64,000 nucleotides of DNA, from assembly GCA_021613375.1 (NCBI GenBank), contig CM038703.1, positions 24,850,194 to 24,914,193 of the forward strand, in the 5' to 3' direction. This document shows, in pieces, positions 34,801-45,299 of this stretch. The position numbers and the translations under genes were made by a program. The notes below the pieces were generated by a model that did not search any database, was not told the origin of the DNA, and worked only from the letters and a program-made list of their open reading frames with translations. Every line of letters begins with the position of its first letter. Positions within the stretch are counted from its first letter, which is position 1. Source of the DNA: Megaleporinus macrocephalus. Its lineage: Eukaryota; Chordata; Actinopteri; Characiformes; Anostomidae.

Positions 34801-36250
34801 GTCGGTTTGGTGATGTATATGAAAAGAATTTCAAAAGAATTGAAAGTAAGATTGTGTTTCTGACTCATGTCTGATGATTTTTTATAAATAACACACATAC
34901 CCCCTCCTTTACCGGACAGTTTGAGGCTGTGTACATGCTTATAGCCTATAGGAGTGGCTTCATTTAATGACAAATATTCCTCAGGTTTAATCCATGTTTC
35001 TATTAGACATAGTACATAAATTGTATGATACATTATTGTATCATTTACAGTGACAGCCTTAGAGTTCAGTGATCTTATATTAAATAAACCAAACCTTAGT
35101 TTAGAAACACTGCAGTTAGACACTGGATCTAATATTCTTATATTAACTAAGTTATTTAAACAAACTGATTGAGATTTTCGAAGTTTGTGTTTAATTCGGG
35201 GCAGTGAAATATAGTTTTGGTGACGTCTCAAGGCAGCGAGCCGGTTCAGCCTGTTTGTCTGCTGCCTGGTCCCGGCTCTGGACAGTCAGCAGCTACCTAA
35301 GCTGCTCTGCCGACTAACTAACAGGCTATGGGCTATGCTGCACGATAAAAGAGCGGCACCCTCCCGCGTGGGGTGGACACCCAACGAGACCAGCCCAACC
35401 AGCCCAACGAGACCAGACTTCCCCTCAAACTTGGACCAATTGTCTATGAAGCCCACATGAATTTCTGCACCCCACATGATTTTCTGCACACTACTTGGAC
35501 ATCCAGCAGTGTAGTGCCCAAAGCCTGCTGTAAGCTTCAGCATCCTGCTGTCTTGGAATTGGGCCAGAGCATATTACTGCTTCGGACATCGTATGGGCTA
35601 TTTTGATCACCTCTTTAATATTACTCTTAGTGACCTCAGACTGCCGCATACGAATATCGTTACCACCTACATGAACCACTATCCTCGAATATCTATTCTT
35701 TGCTAACACCCTAAGGTTGCTGCTAATGTCCGGCGCCCTGGCTCCTGGTAAGCAGATAACTCTAGCTGCTGGTGCCCCTAAAGGAGTAGCTAATTTTACG
35801 TCGTAAAATTGAGCTTCCTATAACCAGAGTACCTTTTGACAGACTCCTAGTTGGGTGTTTCACTGAGTGGAGAATATCAGTTTGACACGCGAATAGGTGC
35901 GTGGTGCTCAGGTGGGCTAGCCTTAGTTTTGGCTTCAGCGTTAGCTTTAGCATCAGCTTTAGCTTTGTTACTATGCCGCCGAACCATCACCCATTTGCCC
36001 TGCTGCGGGGGCTCGGAGTGGGTGGGAATCTAACTCTCCCTAAGGCACCCGGGGTAGATGACACTGAATCTGCTCTCTATCCCTGATTAAACCCCGAACG
36101 CGCACCTCTAACTGATTCACCTTCTCCACCAGAGTAGAAGCTAGCTGGCATTTCTCACAGGCTGACCCACTATTATTATCACTAGTGGTGGAGAGAGGAC
36201 TAGCACTATACATGCCACACTCCACACAAGCAAACGCAGCCATATTATAA
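31882..36250 (-). mobile_element. CR1-like LINE with esterase-type ORF1, nearly full length but decayed
   Basis: Minus-strand order: ORF1 (36243 to about 35290), endonuclease (about 35170-34640), linker (34261-33791), RT (33789-32930), an extended C-terminal region, and a 3' tail ending GCGCTATATAAATAAACTTG at 31882. The RT includes IDHAILLDRLENTVGITGTA, KYGVPQGSVLGPLLFTLYML and HCYADDTQLYI (YADD at 33144-33155). Several frameshifts split it into pieces. The tail GCTTTGAGACAACATCGTTG is repeated as an isolated fragment at 61072-61167. Confidence 0.9.
35290..36243 (-). pseudogene. CR1-like ORF1 with SGNH/GDSL esterase domain, broken
   Basis: The start MAAFACVECGMYSA has a CxxC pair, then CEKCQLASTLVEKVNQLEVR, giving a second CxxC and a short coiled coil. 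After frameshifts come LVIGSSILRR (block I; normally GDS), SRIVVHVGGNDIRMRQSEVT (block III GGND), SEAVICSGPIPRQQD and GVHPTREGAALLS (block V, catalytic His). Esterase-type ORF1 proteins are known from the CR1/L2 group, for example zebrafish ZfL2. In block I the usual GDS reads GSS, and the frame is broken, so it is not functional. GLVGLVGLV near 35390-35420 reflects a small tandem expansion. Confidence 0.8.
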
Positions 36251-36534
36251 GATAGTGGTACTTACTTTTTCCAGTCGATTTAAAATCTTACCACCAGCCT
36301 TTGTTGGAAAGCTAAACTGCAGTCTTCACTCTCTGTGGTAGGTAGTCCTCTGAAAATAGTTTGTAAGGGTCTACAGATGGTTAATATACAATAAAAACAG
36401 AGAAAATGGCAGGTGGGAACAGCCGTATTTGAATCTGGCTGTTCTGCTTCGAAGACTTCAGCAGCAAAATAGTCCATAGCAGGGTCTCTGTTTTATATTC
36501 TGGTTTATGTTCTATACTCTGGTTAGACAGCAAC

Positions 36535-36990
36535 TTGTTGCAATGTCCTGTATGGAAGAAAGTGAAGTCCCAGTAATTCTCTCCGCCAACAACCTCTTCA
36601 GGGACTTACAGTCAGAGGTGCTACAGGCTCCTGGTCAACTGATCAGTATGCTCGCCACAGTGCCCCTGTAGAAGGTGGTTATAAGGGGGGGTGCTCTCTT
36701 CATCCGTCTCAGGGAGTACGTGCACTGCTGAGCGCTCTTGATCAGAACTGTTATCTGTACCCCCGGGAACTTGGTTTTGCTGGCTATCTCCACTGCTGTG
36801 TCCTTAATGAGGAGTGGAGTGCGGTTGGGTTAGCTTCTCCTGAAGTCGACGATGATCTCTTTGGTCTTCTCGACATTCAGGTTTTTTGTCTCGCACCAGT
36901 CAACCATATAGTTTACCTCTCTGTAGGTCAACTACTATTGTGTCGTCTGCAAACTTCATGATGTGGTTGGTAGTAGTTGTGTGCCTTATA
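36535..36990 (-). mobile_element. L2/Rex1-like LINE fragment (RT C-terminus)
   Basis: The minus strand reads KFADDTIVV (about 36940-36960), then REVNYMVDWCETKNLNVEKT and KEIIVDFRRS. It continues as QCTYSLRRMKRAPPLITTFY, RGTVASILIS. This is the RT palm and thumb of an L2/Rex1-type element. It abuts the 5' end of the CR1-like element. A stop and frameshifts are present. Confidence 0.75.
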
Positions 36991-37690
36991 TATTGTTTAC
37001 AATAATATCTTAATTGCAGTGTTAATGATGTGCAAGCTGGTGTTATCAAGTATGTTACTGACTGGGGAAATGCCACTACTTCATGCTTTAGTATAGGCTG
37101 CAGTGCGTGTGCATTAAGTTCCCATACTGTGTGCTAGCATAGGCTAAATCCAGCATTGCTTGAAACAACACACCTAAAGCTGAAAATGAGTGAACACACT
37201 GTGCCATGTGCGTCATGGGGCTTCATATACAAACAAATATGAAGGTGAGAAAAAATAAACAAACAAACAAAAAAAGAAACATGAAATATAACCAACATAC
37301 TAAGACAATAGATAACAAAGATAGCATTATAGGTGTTAGAGCCAGTTAAGGGTTAATGCTTTGGTAGCAATAATTTAGTTAAAAAGGTTAAAATATGGTG
37401 AAAATAATTTAGTAAGAATTCATAATGGTTGTATTTTCTAAAAGCAGAACTTTTCTGTACGTCCAGCTTCCTTCAGTATCTGTTGTTTTTTTGGCACTGC
37501 TTGCGCGTTAAGGCAGACGGCAGTTAGAGACATTGGAAGCAACACAGTTTTTTGACCGAGCCATAATGAGTCCAGTGTAATATATTTTGTGTTGTGTAAG
37601 TAAACCTTTAAAAGAGGATTCACTCGCGTTTTGTCAAATACTTGTTGTTACCCTGTCGGTAAAGGTGGTGCAAGGGACTTCCAAGAAACG
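36991..37690. other. Intron sequence without recognised features
   Basis: AT-rich, with a short (AAAC)n tract at about 37256-37272. No coding support. Confidence 0.5.
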
Positions 37691-38645
37691 AAGCACCATT
37701 ACAATAGGTATTTTGAAATAGAGAACAGAAACACATAGGAATCAATGTGTTTATTTGTGTGTCTACATAGAGTTGGTTTGGCCGGATGTTTACTGTTGAA
37801 GGAGGTTAAAAATTGCCGTCCAGATTGAGTTGTATTCAGGGATTTTATTTTTGGTGGATGCAGATTTTTTTCCCAAAGATAGTAGAGTAGTCAATCGCTA
37901 TTTCTAGTGTAGAGTAGTCAATCGCTATTTCTAGTGATGCACAGTGATGTTGTTTTTTGTTTTCCAGTTCTTGAGAATAGTTCTTGGAAATGGTGAGGGC
38001 AATGAGTAGAGCAGTTGTGGTTTTTTTTGTTACACTGAGTGTTGATAGAGCTTCTAGCAGACATAATTCTGTAGATATGGGGATGTGATTTGATTGAGAG
38101 TGTTAACTTCAGGTCTGAGATTAGTTTGTATATTTTATGGGAGTTTTTTTGGAAAATCAGAAATTGTAGAAGGTAAATCTAATGTGTGGAGTATGTGTTT
38201 AAGATGGGTAATGCCTTTATCTCTCCAGGAAGTAGAGTGCACATTTTCACTGAATTGGAGGTCAGGATTGTTCCAGATGGGAGAATTGGTGGTCACTGAC
38301 AAAGTGGAATTTGTGGTTTTGTGCAATTTCAGAGTTGTTGCTAGTGTTGGATTTGAAGCAGGGATGTTTTTGAGTTTCTGGCTGATAAATGATAGGTCTG
38401 CTATCTTAACATAATTTATCCAGTTGAGTATATATTGAATTATGTAATGTGGTAAGTTTGATTCTGGGTGATTTATTTTTCCAGTAGTGTTTTAGAAATG
38501 GTGGTATCTTATGGCTTAGATACATTTTGTTGGTGGTTCAACAAACTACATTGAACATAAGTGTTTGACATTGGGTAATATGGGAAGTATAATTGAGATG
38601 GGGTAGCTCAGACAATTTTAACACCCAGATATGTGATAAAATTGG
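37690..38645 (-). mobile_element. L1/Tx1-type ORF2 C-terminal fragment
   Basis: On the minus strand 38135-38640 reads WINYVKIADLSFISQKLKN, TTNSPIWNNPDLQFSENVHS and SWRDKGITHLKHILHTLDLP, the usual NSPxWNNP...W.xKGI region of L1 ORF2. The 3' portion is non-coding. A 27-bp tandem duplication (AGTCAATCGCTATTTCTAGT) occurs at 37883-37938. Confidence 0.75.
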
Positions 38646-38666
38646 TGTTCAGTGGAATAGAAAGTG

Positions 38667-39853
38667 ACAGATAGATAAATACCCAGATAGATGGATAGAT
38701 AGATAGATGGATAGATAGATACCCAGATAGATAGATAGATACCCAGATAGATAGATAGATACCCAGATAGATAGATAGGTACCCAGATAGATATAGATAG
38801 ATAGGTACCCAGATAGATATAGATAGATAGGTACCCAGATAGATATAGATAGATAGGTACCCAGATAGATAGATATAGATAGATAGATAGGTACCCAGAT
38901 AGATAGATATAGATGGGTACCCAGATAGATCGATAGATGGGTACCCAGATAGATCGATAGATGGGTACCCAGATAGATCGATAGATGGGTACCCAGATAG
39001 ATCGATAGATGGGTACCCAGGTAGATCGATAGATGGGTACCCAGATAGATCGATAGATGGGTACCCAGGTAGATCGATAGATGGGTACCCAGATAGATCG
39101 ATAGATGGGTACCCAGATAGATCGATAGATGGGTACCCAGATAGATCGATAGATGGGTACCCAGATAGATCGATAGATGGGTACCCAGATAGATCGATAG
39201 ATGGGTACCCAGATAGATCGATAGATGGGTACCCAGATAGATCGATAGATGGGTACCCAGATAGATCGATAGATGGGTACCCAGATAGATGGATAGATGG
39301 GTACCCAGATAGATGGATAGATGGGTACCCAGATAGATGGATAGATGGGTACCCAGATAGATGGATAGATGGGTACCCAGATAGATGGGTACCCAGATAG
39401 ATGGGTACCCAGATAGATCGATAGATGGGTACCCGGATAGATCGATAGATGGGTACCCGGATAGATCGATAGATGGGTACCCGGATAGATCGATAGATGG
39501 GTACCCGGATAGATCGATAGATGGGTACCCGGATAGATCGATAGATGGGTACCCGGATAGATCGATAGATGGGTACCCGGATAGATCGATAGATGGGTAC
39601 CCGGATAGATCGATAGATGGGTACCCGGATAGATCGATAGATGGGTACCCGGATAGATCGATAGATGGGTACCCGGATAGATCGATAGATGGGTACCCGG
39701 ATAGATCGATATGGATAGATGGGTACCTAGATAGGTAGATATAGATAGATGGGTACCTAGATAGATAGGTACCCATATAGATAGGTACCCAGATCGATAG
39801 GTACCTAGATAGATAGGTACCCAGATAGATAGGTACCTAGATAGATAGGTACC

Positions 39854-39928
<75 letters not shown>

Positions 39929-40215
39929 GTACCCAGATAGATAGATAGGTACCCAGATAGATAGATATAGATAGATAGGTACCTAGATAGATAGGTACCC
40001 AGATAGATAGATATAGATAGGTACCCAGATAGATAGATATAGATAGGTACCCAGATAGATAGGTACCCAGATAGATATAGATAGATAGGTACCTAGATAG
40101 ATAGATAGATAGATAGATAGGTACCCAGATAGATAGGTAGATAGATAGGTACCCAGATAGATAGGTAGATAGGTACCCAGATAGATAGATAGATAGATAG
40201 GTACCCAGATAGATA
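38667..40215. repeat. GATA-type satellite with a 24-bp higher-order unit
   Basis: The array is built from GATA and GATAC-CCA words. Its central part (about 38915-39715) is a regular 24-bp repeat, GGGTACCC followed by AGATAGATCGATAGAT. Each unit holds a GGTACC and an ATCGAT palindrome. Sub-blocks differ by fixed variants: CCCAG in about 38915-39415 (with GGATAGAT replacing CGATAGAT at 39285-39375) and CCCGG in about 39425-39705. Edges are simpler GATA/GGTACC mixtures. All six frames stay open over long stretches, so long ORFs here are artefacts. Confidence 0.97.
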
Positions 40216-40626
40216 GATAGATCTGGGTATCTATTTATCTATCTATCTGGGTATCTATCTATCTATCTATCTGTATGAGTATCTATCTATCTATCTATCT
40301 GGTTATCTATTTTTCTATCTATCTATCTATCTATGTATATGGTATCTATCTATGTATACGGGTATCTATCTATCTGGGTATCTATCTATCTGCCTATCTA
40401 TCTATGTATATGGGTATCTATCTGTCTGTCTATCTATCTGGATATCTAGCTGTTTATCTATCTCGGTATGTAGTTATCTATCTATCTGGGTATCTAGTTA
40501 TCTATCTATCTGGGTATCTATCTATCTATCTGGGTATCTATCTATCTATCTGGGTATCTATCTAGGTATCTATCTATCTATCTTGGTATCTATCTATCTA
40601 TCTATCTGGGTATCTATCTATCTGGG

Positions 40627-40677
<51 letters not shown>
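40216..40677. repeat. Inverted arm of the GATA satellite (TATC orientation)
   Basis: At about 40215 the array flips: ACCCAGATAGATAGATAG is followed by ATCTGGGTATCTAT, so the same repeat now reads as its reverse complement. The right arm (about 460 bp) pairs with the left arm to form a large inverted repeat. The sequence after it (40678-41100) is ordinary AT-rich DNA. Confidence 0.95.
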
Positions 40678-41120
40678 AAGTAGAGCTTTATTGTTATTTA
40701 TGATGTCCAATGTATTTAAGACATAATATGCCATAGGTCAATACAATTTCCAAGTATGTTTAAGTTCTGACATATTTTTAGGGATTTTTAGTTACCATAT
40801 GTCAAATGTCTTGCTAAAAAAAAACATTGGAACATGTTTCAAAATGTGAAGTGTATGAAAGCACGGAAAAACCGAAATATATTGCATTTTTATTGAAGGC
40901 TTTTTGTTTTCTTCACAGTCTAGTGTGTTGAATAGCTAGATATGGTGGTAAAGTAAGTGGGTGCTATGTGCTTGGTAATAAGTTGTGATGAGCGAGCATG
41001 TAAACTCAATACTGATTAGCAAATGTGCCTGACCTTGCGCCGCACCGTGCCATGCCATGATGTGCTGCACCGCCCCACCGCAAGAAGTTGCTACAAAAAA
41101 AAAATCCCAGGTTGGCAGGT

Positions 41121-41270
41121 CGATAGATAGATATCTAGATACCTAGATACCTAGATAGATAGATATCTAGATACCTAGATGGATAGATATTTAGATACTT
41201 AGATAGATACCCAGACAGACAGATGGCTAGATATAGATAGCTAGATGGATTGATAGACAGATACACAGAT
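41121..41270. repeat. Degenerate GATA/CTAGATAC satellite patch
   Basis: AGATATCTAGATACCTAGAT-type words in a looser array, related to the larger satellite upstream and directly followed by a hAT-like end (CTGGGCGATATAG). Confidence 0.8.
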
Positions 41271-41271
41271 A

Positions 41272-42117
41272 CCTGGGCGATATAGCCTTTTTAACCATTA
41301 TTTATTTATTATTATTATTTATTTTTTTTTTTTTTTACAAAAAATCGGATTTTAGATTTTAATAGTTTTTTTTTTTGCTGTTTGAAGGCAGACGCTTTGA
41401 AAAGCCCAGGTGTTGTTAACAAAATGTATCGTTAAACTCATGGAGGGCTGCATCGTTTGGCTGGATCACAGGTCAGTGGTAGCATGATACGAGACGTCCT
41501 CCTTCAGCTTTCTAGTGATTCTTTGGCGTGTGTTATACAGTTACCGTATTTTTCCACCTGTCTGACTATTCCACCGTGTATATAGGCACCATGTCTTTTG
41601 CAATAAACATCGCTATAGAATCTGTGATTGCCTTCCAACATGCCCCATCCATATCATATGACACAAAGTTAGAAAACGTGCCAGGGACTGTTGCTTGCTG
41701 ATGTGCTAACGGAGCGGCTGTTTTCATTCTGCTGGGAGCAGAGCTTCTCCCACTCCACTGCACGCTTCTGTTTAAGGTATTAGAATAAGTTTCTTTTGCT
41801 GCTTCATATGGAAGAAATCGTTTTCAAACGCACCTTACAAGGAGATCTTGTTTAATCTGTGTCTGATGACACAAAACCAAACCAATTCCAGATCACGCAC
41901 AAACTTACTCCTTTCTTGGGGACAAATTACCCCCAATCACTAGCATGTTGTTTGTGTGTCTATGGCAAGCGAGGGGGAGCGGGTCACTTTGAACTGCGGA
42001 AGCCCAAAAGGTGCCGTTGGTGGCGGAAGTGAAAACTGAGAGAATTTTCATGAAACCACACCGTCCTTAACTGTAAATTCCAACTAATCGATAAAATCGA
42101 TTTATCATCCAGCTCTA
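41272..42117. mobile_element. hAT-like non-autonomous element
   Basis: The left end is CTGGGCGATATAGCC; the right end is TCGATTTATCATCCAGCTCT, whose reverse complement begins AGAGCTGGATGATAAATCGA. The ends resemble AGGGCTGGGCGATAAA of the family at 24.2 and 55.5 kb. No transposase was found; the inside is unassigned. Target duplication was not resolved. Confidence 0.5.
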
Positions 42118-42536
42118 CCTTAAACTTGTACTTTGTTGAAGTACCTTTTGACTTTATAGCAGCATTTAACCTTTTTGGGTAGAAGTCTTGGCTTGGCAAT
42201 CATTCTTGTTGTCAAAGTCCTCTGAATCTGTGAGCTTGCGAGAGCCAGCCTATGTACAGCCCTCTGCAGATTTTCAGACGGAATTCAGATCTGGGGTCTG
42301 GCAGGGCCATTCCAAAACTTTTTTTTGGCAAAGCCATTCTCTTGTTGATATTGAGGTACGCTTTGGACCATTTCATGCTTAAAAGTAAAATTTCCTCAGT
42401 TTTTTCAGCTTTTTAGCAGAGGCCTAAAGGTAGACTAAAATAAACTGATATCTGGAAAGCATAATGGCAACCTCCAACATGCTTCACTGTGGGTATGGTG
42501 TTCCAGTGTTTGATTTTTGATACCTTGTGGAATTAT
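42118..42536 (-). pseudogene. Tc1/mariner transposase remnant
   Basis: The plus-strand text GGGTCTGGCAGGGCCATTCC, TTTTAGCAGAGGCCTAAAG and CTTCACTGTGGGTATGGTGT is antisense to a known Tc1-like transposase region. The minus strand reads TIPTVKHxG-type sequence, LLKS*KN*GNFTFK and FWNGPARPQ, the degraded counterparts of the QQDND and WPSQSPDLNP areas. It runs directly into the (GGAT)n array. Confidence 0.65.
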
Positions 42537-42720
42537 GGATGGATGGATGGATGGATGGATGGATGGATGGATGGATGGATGGATGGATGGATGGATGGAT
42601 GGATGGATGGATGGATGGATGGATGGATGGATGGATGGATGGATGGATGGATGGATGGATGGATGGATGGATGGATGGATGGATGGATGGATGGATGGAT
42701 GGATGGATGGATGGATGGAT
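42537..42720. repeat. (GGAT)n microsatellite
   Basis: About 46 perfect GGAT units. It starts inside the Tc1-like remnant at GAATTATGGAT, where the Tc1 relatives I recall have GGAATTATGGCC. Confidence 0.99.
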
Positions 42721-42724
42721 CTCT

Positions 42725-43020
42725 CTGTGTATCTATTCCTGTCAATATAAATTTATTACAAGGTATCTATCTGGATAATGTAACGGCATTACTGTCTGTC
42801 TATCCCTGTCAATTTAAATGTATTATTCTTTATCTGCAGTTATGTCTATATCTGTGTACATATCCCTGTCAATATAGATGTTTTACCGTCTTATCTATTT
42901 ACAATTTGATCGGTCTGTCTAGCTTTATATCTATCTATCTAACCTGTTAAAAAATATATATATATATATATATTTATTACTGGATGTCTATATAGAATTC
43001 TGTCTATCTACAGTTAGGCC
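42725..43020. repeat. Degenerate minisatellite with CCTGTCAATATAAAT core
   Basis: Three to four loose units: CCTGTCAATATAAATTTATT (42737), CCTGTCAATTTAAATGTATT (42805), CCTGTCAATATAGATGTTTT (42866), separated by TATCTATCTG/TCTGTCTATC words. The same core occurs at 49690-49765. An (AT)n tract lies at 42954-42971. Confidence 0.8.
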
Positions 43021-43039
43021 CAGAAAAACCTTTCAGGTT

Positions 43040-44860
43040 TTTTATTTATTTATTTATTTTTATTCAAATGGACACATATAATTTGCTTCTTTACAAAGCC
43101 ATTAAATCAGTAAGTAATGTTAACAAATGTATATATTGTTACACCAAGAAACACCATTTTTTCCATTATAAAACCATCTTTCATAACATGTATCCAGGAT
43201 TTGATTGATGCCAATTTCTAGTTAATACCTTTTTACTTGTTGCTAGGAGTAATTTAAATAGATATTCTCCTGAAGCACCCCATGTAATTTTTTTTTAGCT
43301 GGAGCGTTCCACTTTATACCATTCCATGAATTGTTTTGAAGTTAATTCCACTGCTATGGACGGAAACAAATAAGAGGAGCTGTGGTAGTATAGTTTGTTT
43401 AATTGGTTGTATTCTGGAGCTCACGTTCAGGGAGGAGATCAATTTCCTCCTTCTTATGTCTGCCTTGATTAACTAACTGTAGATCTTTGATATTTTTGGG
43501 CAAATTAATTCCTACTGTATCTTTAATGTCTTTGTCCCGCCAAATCCGTTGATTTAGAGGTTCGATGAAGAGTGTAAAAAGGTAGGGGTGAATGAGCACA
43601 CCATTGTCTTGTACCTCGATCCAGTTTAATGTTTACTGACAAGTTTCCGTTTATATTAATATTGGATTCTTTGGATTCCGTTGATAGATGGAAGTTCTAG
43701 AGATAATAAGAGAGTCTATTTTGGGATTATTTTATCTGTGTATATAGTTTCTTATAATAGCATTCAAAAATTATTTGGATTTCCTTTAATTTATAGCAAA
43801 TTACCTTTGTTGCTGGGTCTCGTATTTTATAAATCGTCGAATCTCCCTGCTGTTTGCGTAATTTCCAATCTAGCAGTTTCATAGATTTCCTTCCAGTTTC
43901 ATAGAACCTCTTTTTCAAAAATGGACATCTTGTGAGTATACAAAGAGTCTATTTCTGTCCTGACCTTCTTAATTTCATGCTCTCTTGTCTGAATAGCTGG
44001 TAACACCTCCCCATTGTAATTCTGTTTGTTAGAATTTTACTCTGTTTTATTGGATTGAATACTCCATTTGTATTAAAAGTTATTTTAATCTGATCATTTA
44101 AAAATGTGTTTTGTGTACTAAAACTGGGCTTTTTTTCAAGACTTGTACAAACCTTGCATGTATTAGTATCTCCGTCAACAGGCATTGAAAAGAAACAAAC
44201 TCTATGACTTCCAACCATGGGGTCGAGTTATTTCGGCCTTTGAGTGAGCACAGCTGGAAATTATGATCCCTAGGGGTAACCTCTTGCTCATTCAACTTAT
44301 TGAGCCAAGGGCCTGTATAGATGGCATATTTGCACAACTCAGTTGTGATGTAACCGTAATATTGTGCTCCTACAGTCTTTTGAACGTTCCGGGAACTGTG
44401 TCAAGTTCAGATTGTAACAATTTTACTGTCACAGGGCAGCGGCCCTTTCAGTCAACCATGTAAGTTAAAAAAAACACAAAACAATAATAATAATCCTAAT
44501 TTATTATAAATTAGGATTATTATTGTTTGGCCTCCTCAATTTATTTGTTGGATTTGTTAAGTTCATGTTTTATGTCTCGCAATTGCAGACCGTTGTCCTG
44601 GCAGAACTCTCTTAGCTTAAGTTTTTTTTTCTCCAAGCTGGCTGGGCTGGCATTTGTGCTAGCTTTCTCCAGCTCGGGGACATTACCGCTACTGATGGGA
44701 CTGTGTTTCTTCTTCGCTTTTCCCCTCATTTCCATCAAAATCATGATTTCAGGCTTAAAATACGAGCATGTTGCAAAAGCTTCTGCATTAAGATGCCATC
44801 AGCTTGCTGCAATAACCAGAAGTGCAGACTTCAGGTTTAATTCAAGGGGTTGAACAAAAA
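43040..44860 (-). mobile_element. L1/Tx1-type LINE, antisense, internally deleted (copy A)
   Basis: The 3' UTR (43060-43200) matches copy B at 58350-58420 (ATTTGCTTCTTTACAAA, TCAGTAAGTAATGTTAACAA). Minus-strand coding includes YLFTLFIEPLNQRIWRDKDI (about 43540-43600), RFYETGRKSMKLLDWKLRKQ (43850-43915), GRCYQLFRQESMKLRRSGQK (43950-44010), and upstream a lysine-rich ORF1-like N-terminus (44541-44744). About 840 bp of ORF2 present in copy B (58830-59670) is missing. Stops abound. Confidence 0.8.
44478..44529. repeat. Near-perfect hairpin / inverted repeat
   Basis: AATAATAATCCTAATTTA and TAAATTAGGATTATTATT flank a 3-nt loop (TTA). The arms extend to AAACAAT/ATTGTTT with one extra ATA in the left arm. 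It lies inside the L1 copy A region. Confidence 0.9.
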
Positions 44861-44929
44861 TATCCTATGAAGCGTTTAAGAGTTTTTTCTTTAAAGCCAT
44901 TTTGTTTAAGGGGTTTAGAATTAACATTA

Positions 44930-45175
44930 CCATAAATTAAATGTTCATTTTTAATACTTTATTGAAAGTCCTTTGCAGGCAATGGTTGCCTGTAGTCTGG
45001 AACCCATGGACATCACCAAACACTGGGTTTCCTCCTTTGTAATTCTGTGTCAGGCCTTTACTGCAGCTGTCTTCGGTTGTTGCTTGTTTGTTGGTTTTTA
45101 AGTTTATTAACTTAAGTTTATTTGCGTGTGAAGGCAGATGAGTGAATACTTTTGGCAATATAGTGTATTTGTCAG
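44930..45175 (-). mobile_element. Tc1/mariner end fragment
   Basis: AGTCTGGAACCCATGGACAT, CACCAAACACTGGGTTTCCT, CAGGCCTTTACTGCAGC and, at the right end, GTGAATACTTTTGGCAATAT followed by AGTGTA. The latter is the inverted terminus of a well-known fish Tc1-like family. No transposase is readable. Confidence 0.6.
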
Positions 45176-45299
45176 TATAACTGTTGTTGTTGTTTGTATT
45201 CATTTTTTTATTGTTGCACTTGTCAAGTAACAGTTGTACACATGAATACAGATACACACATTCAGTTACATGGTATGAAGTATATATATATATATATAT

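Noticed and set aside
38900..39720. Regularly spaced 24-bp repeats reminiscent of a CRISPR array
   Set aside because: The units are contiguous with no unique spacers, and the genome is eukaryotic.
38649..39776. A 375-codon minus-strand ORF of repeated GYPSIDLS / YLGTHLSI peptides
   Set aside because: The 24-bp period is a multiple of three and lacks stops, so every frame stays open; it is satellite DNA, not a gene.
42489..42950. WMDGWMDG and HPSIHPSI ORFs
   Set aside because: Translations of the (GGAT)n microsatellite.
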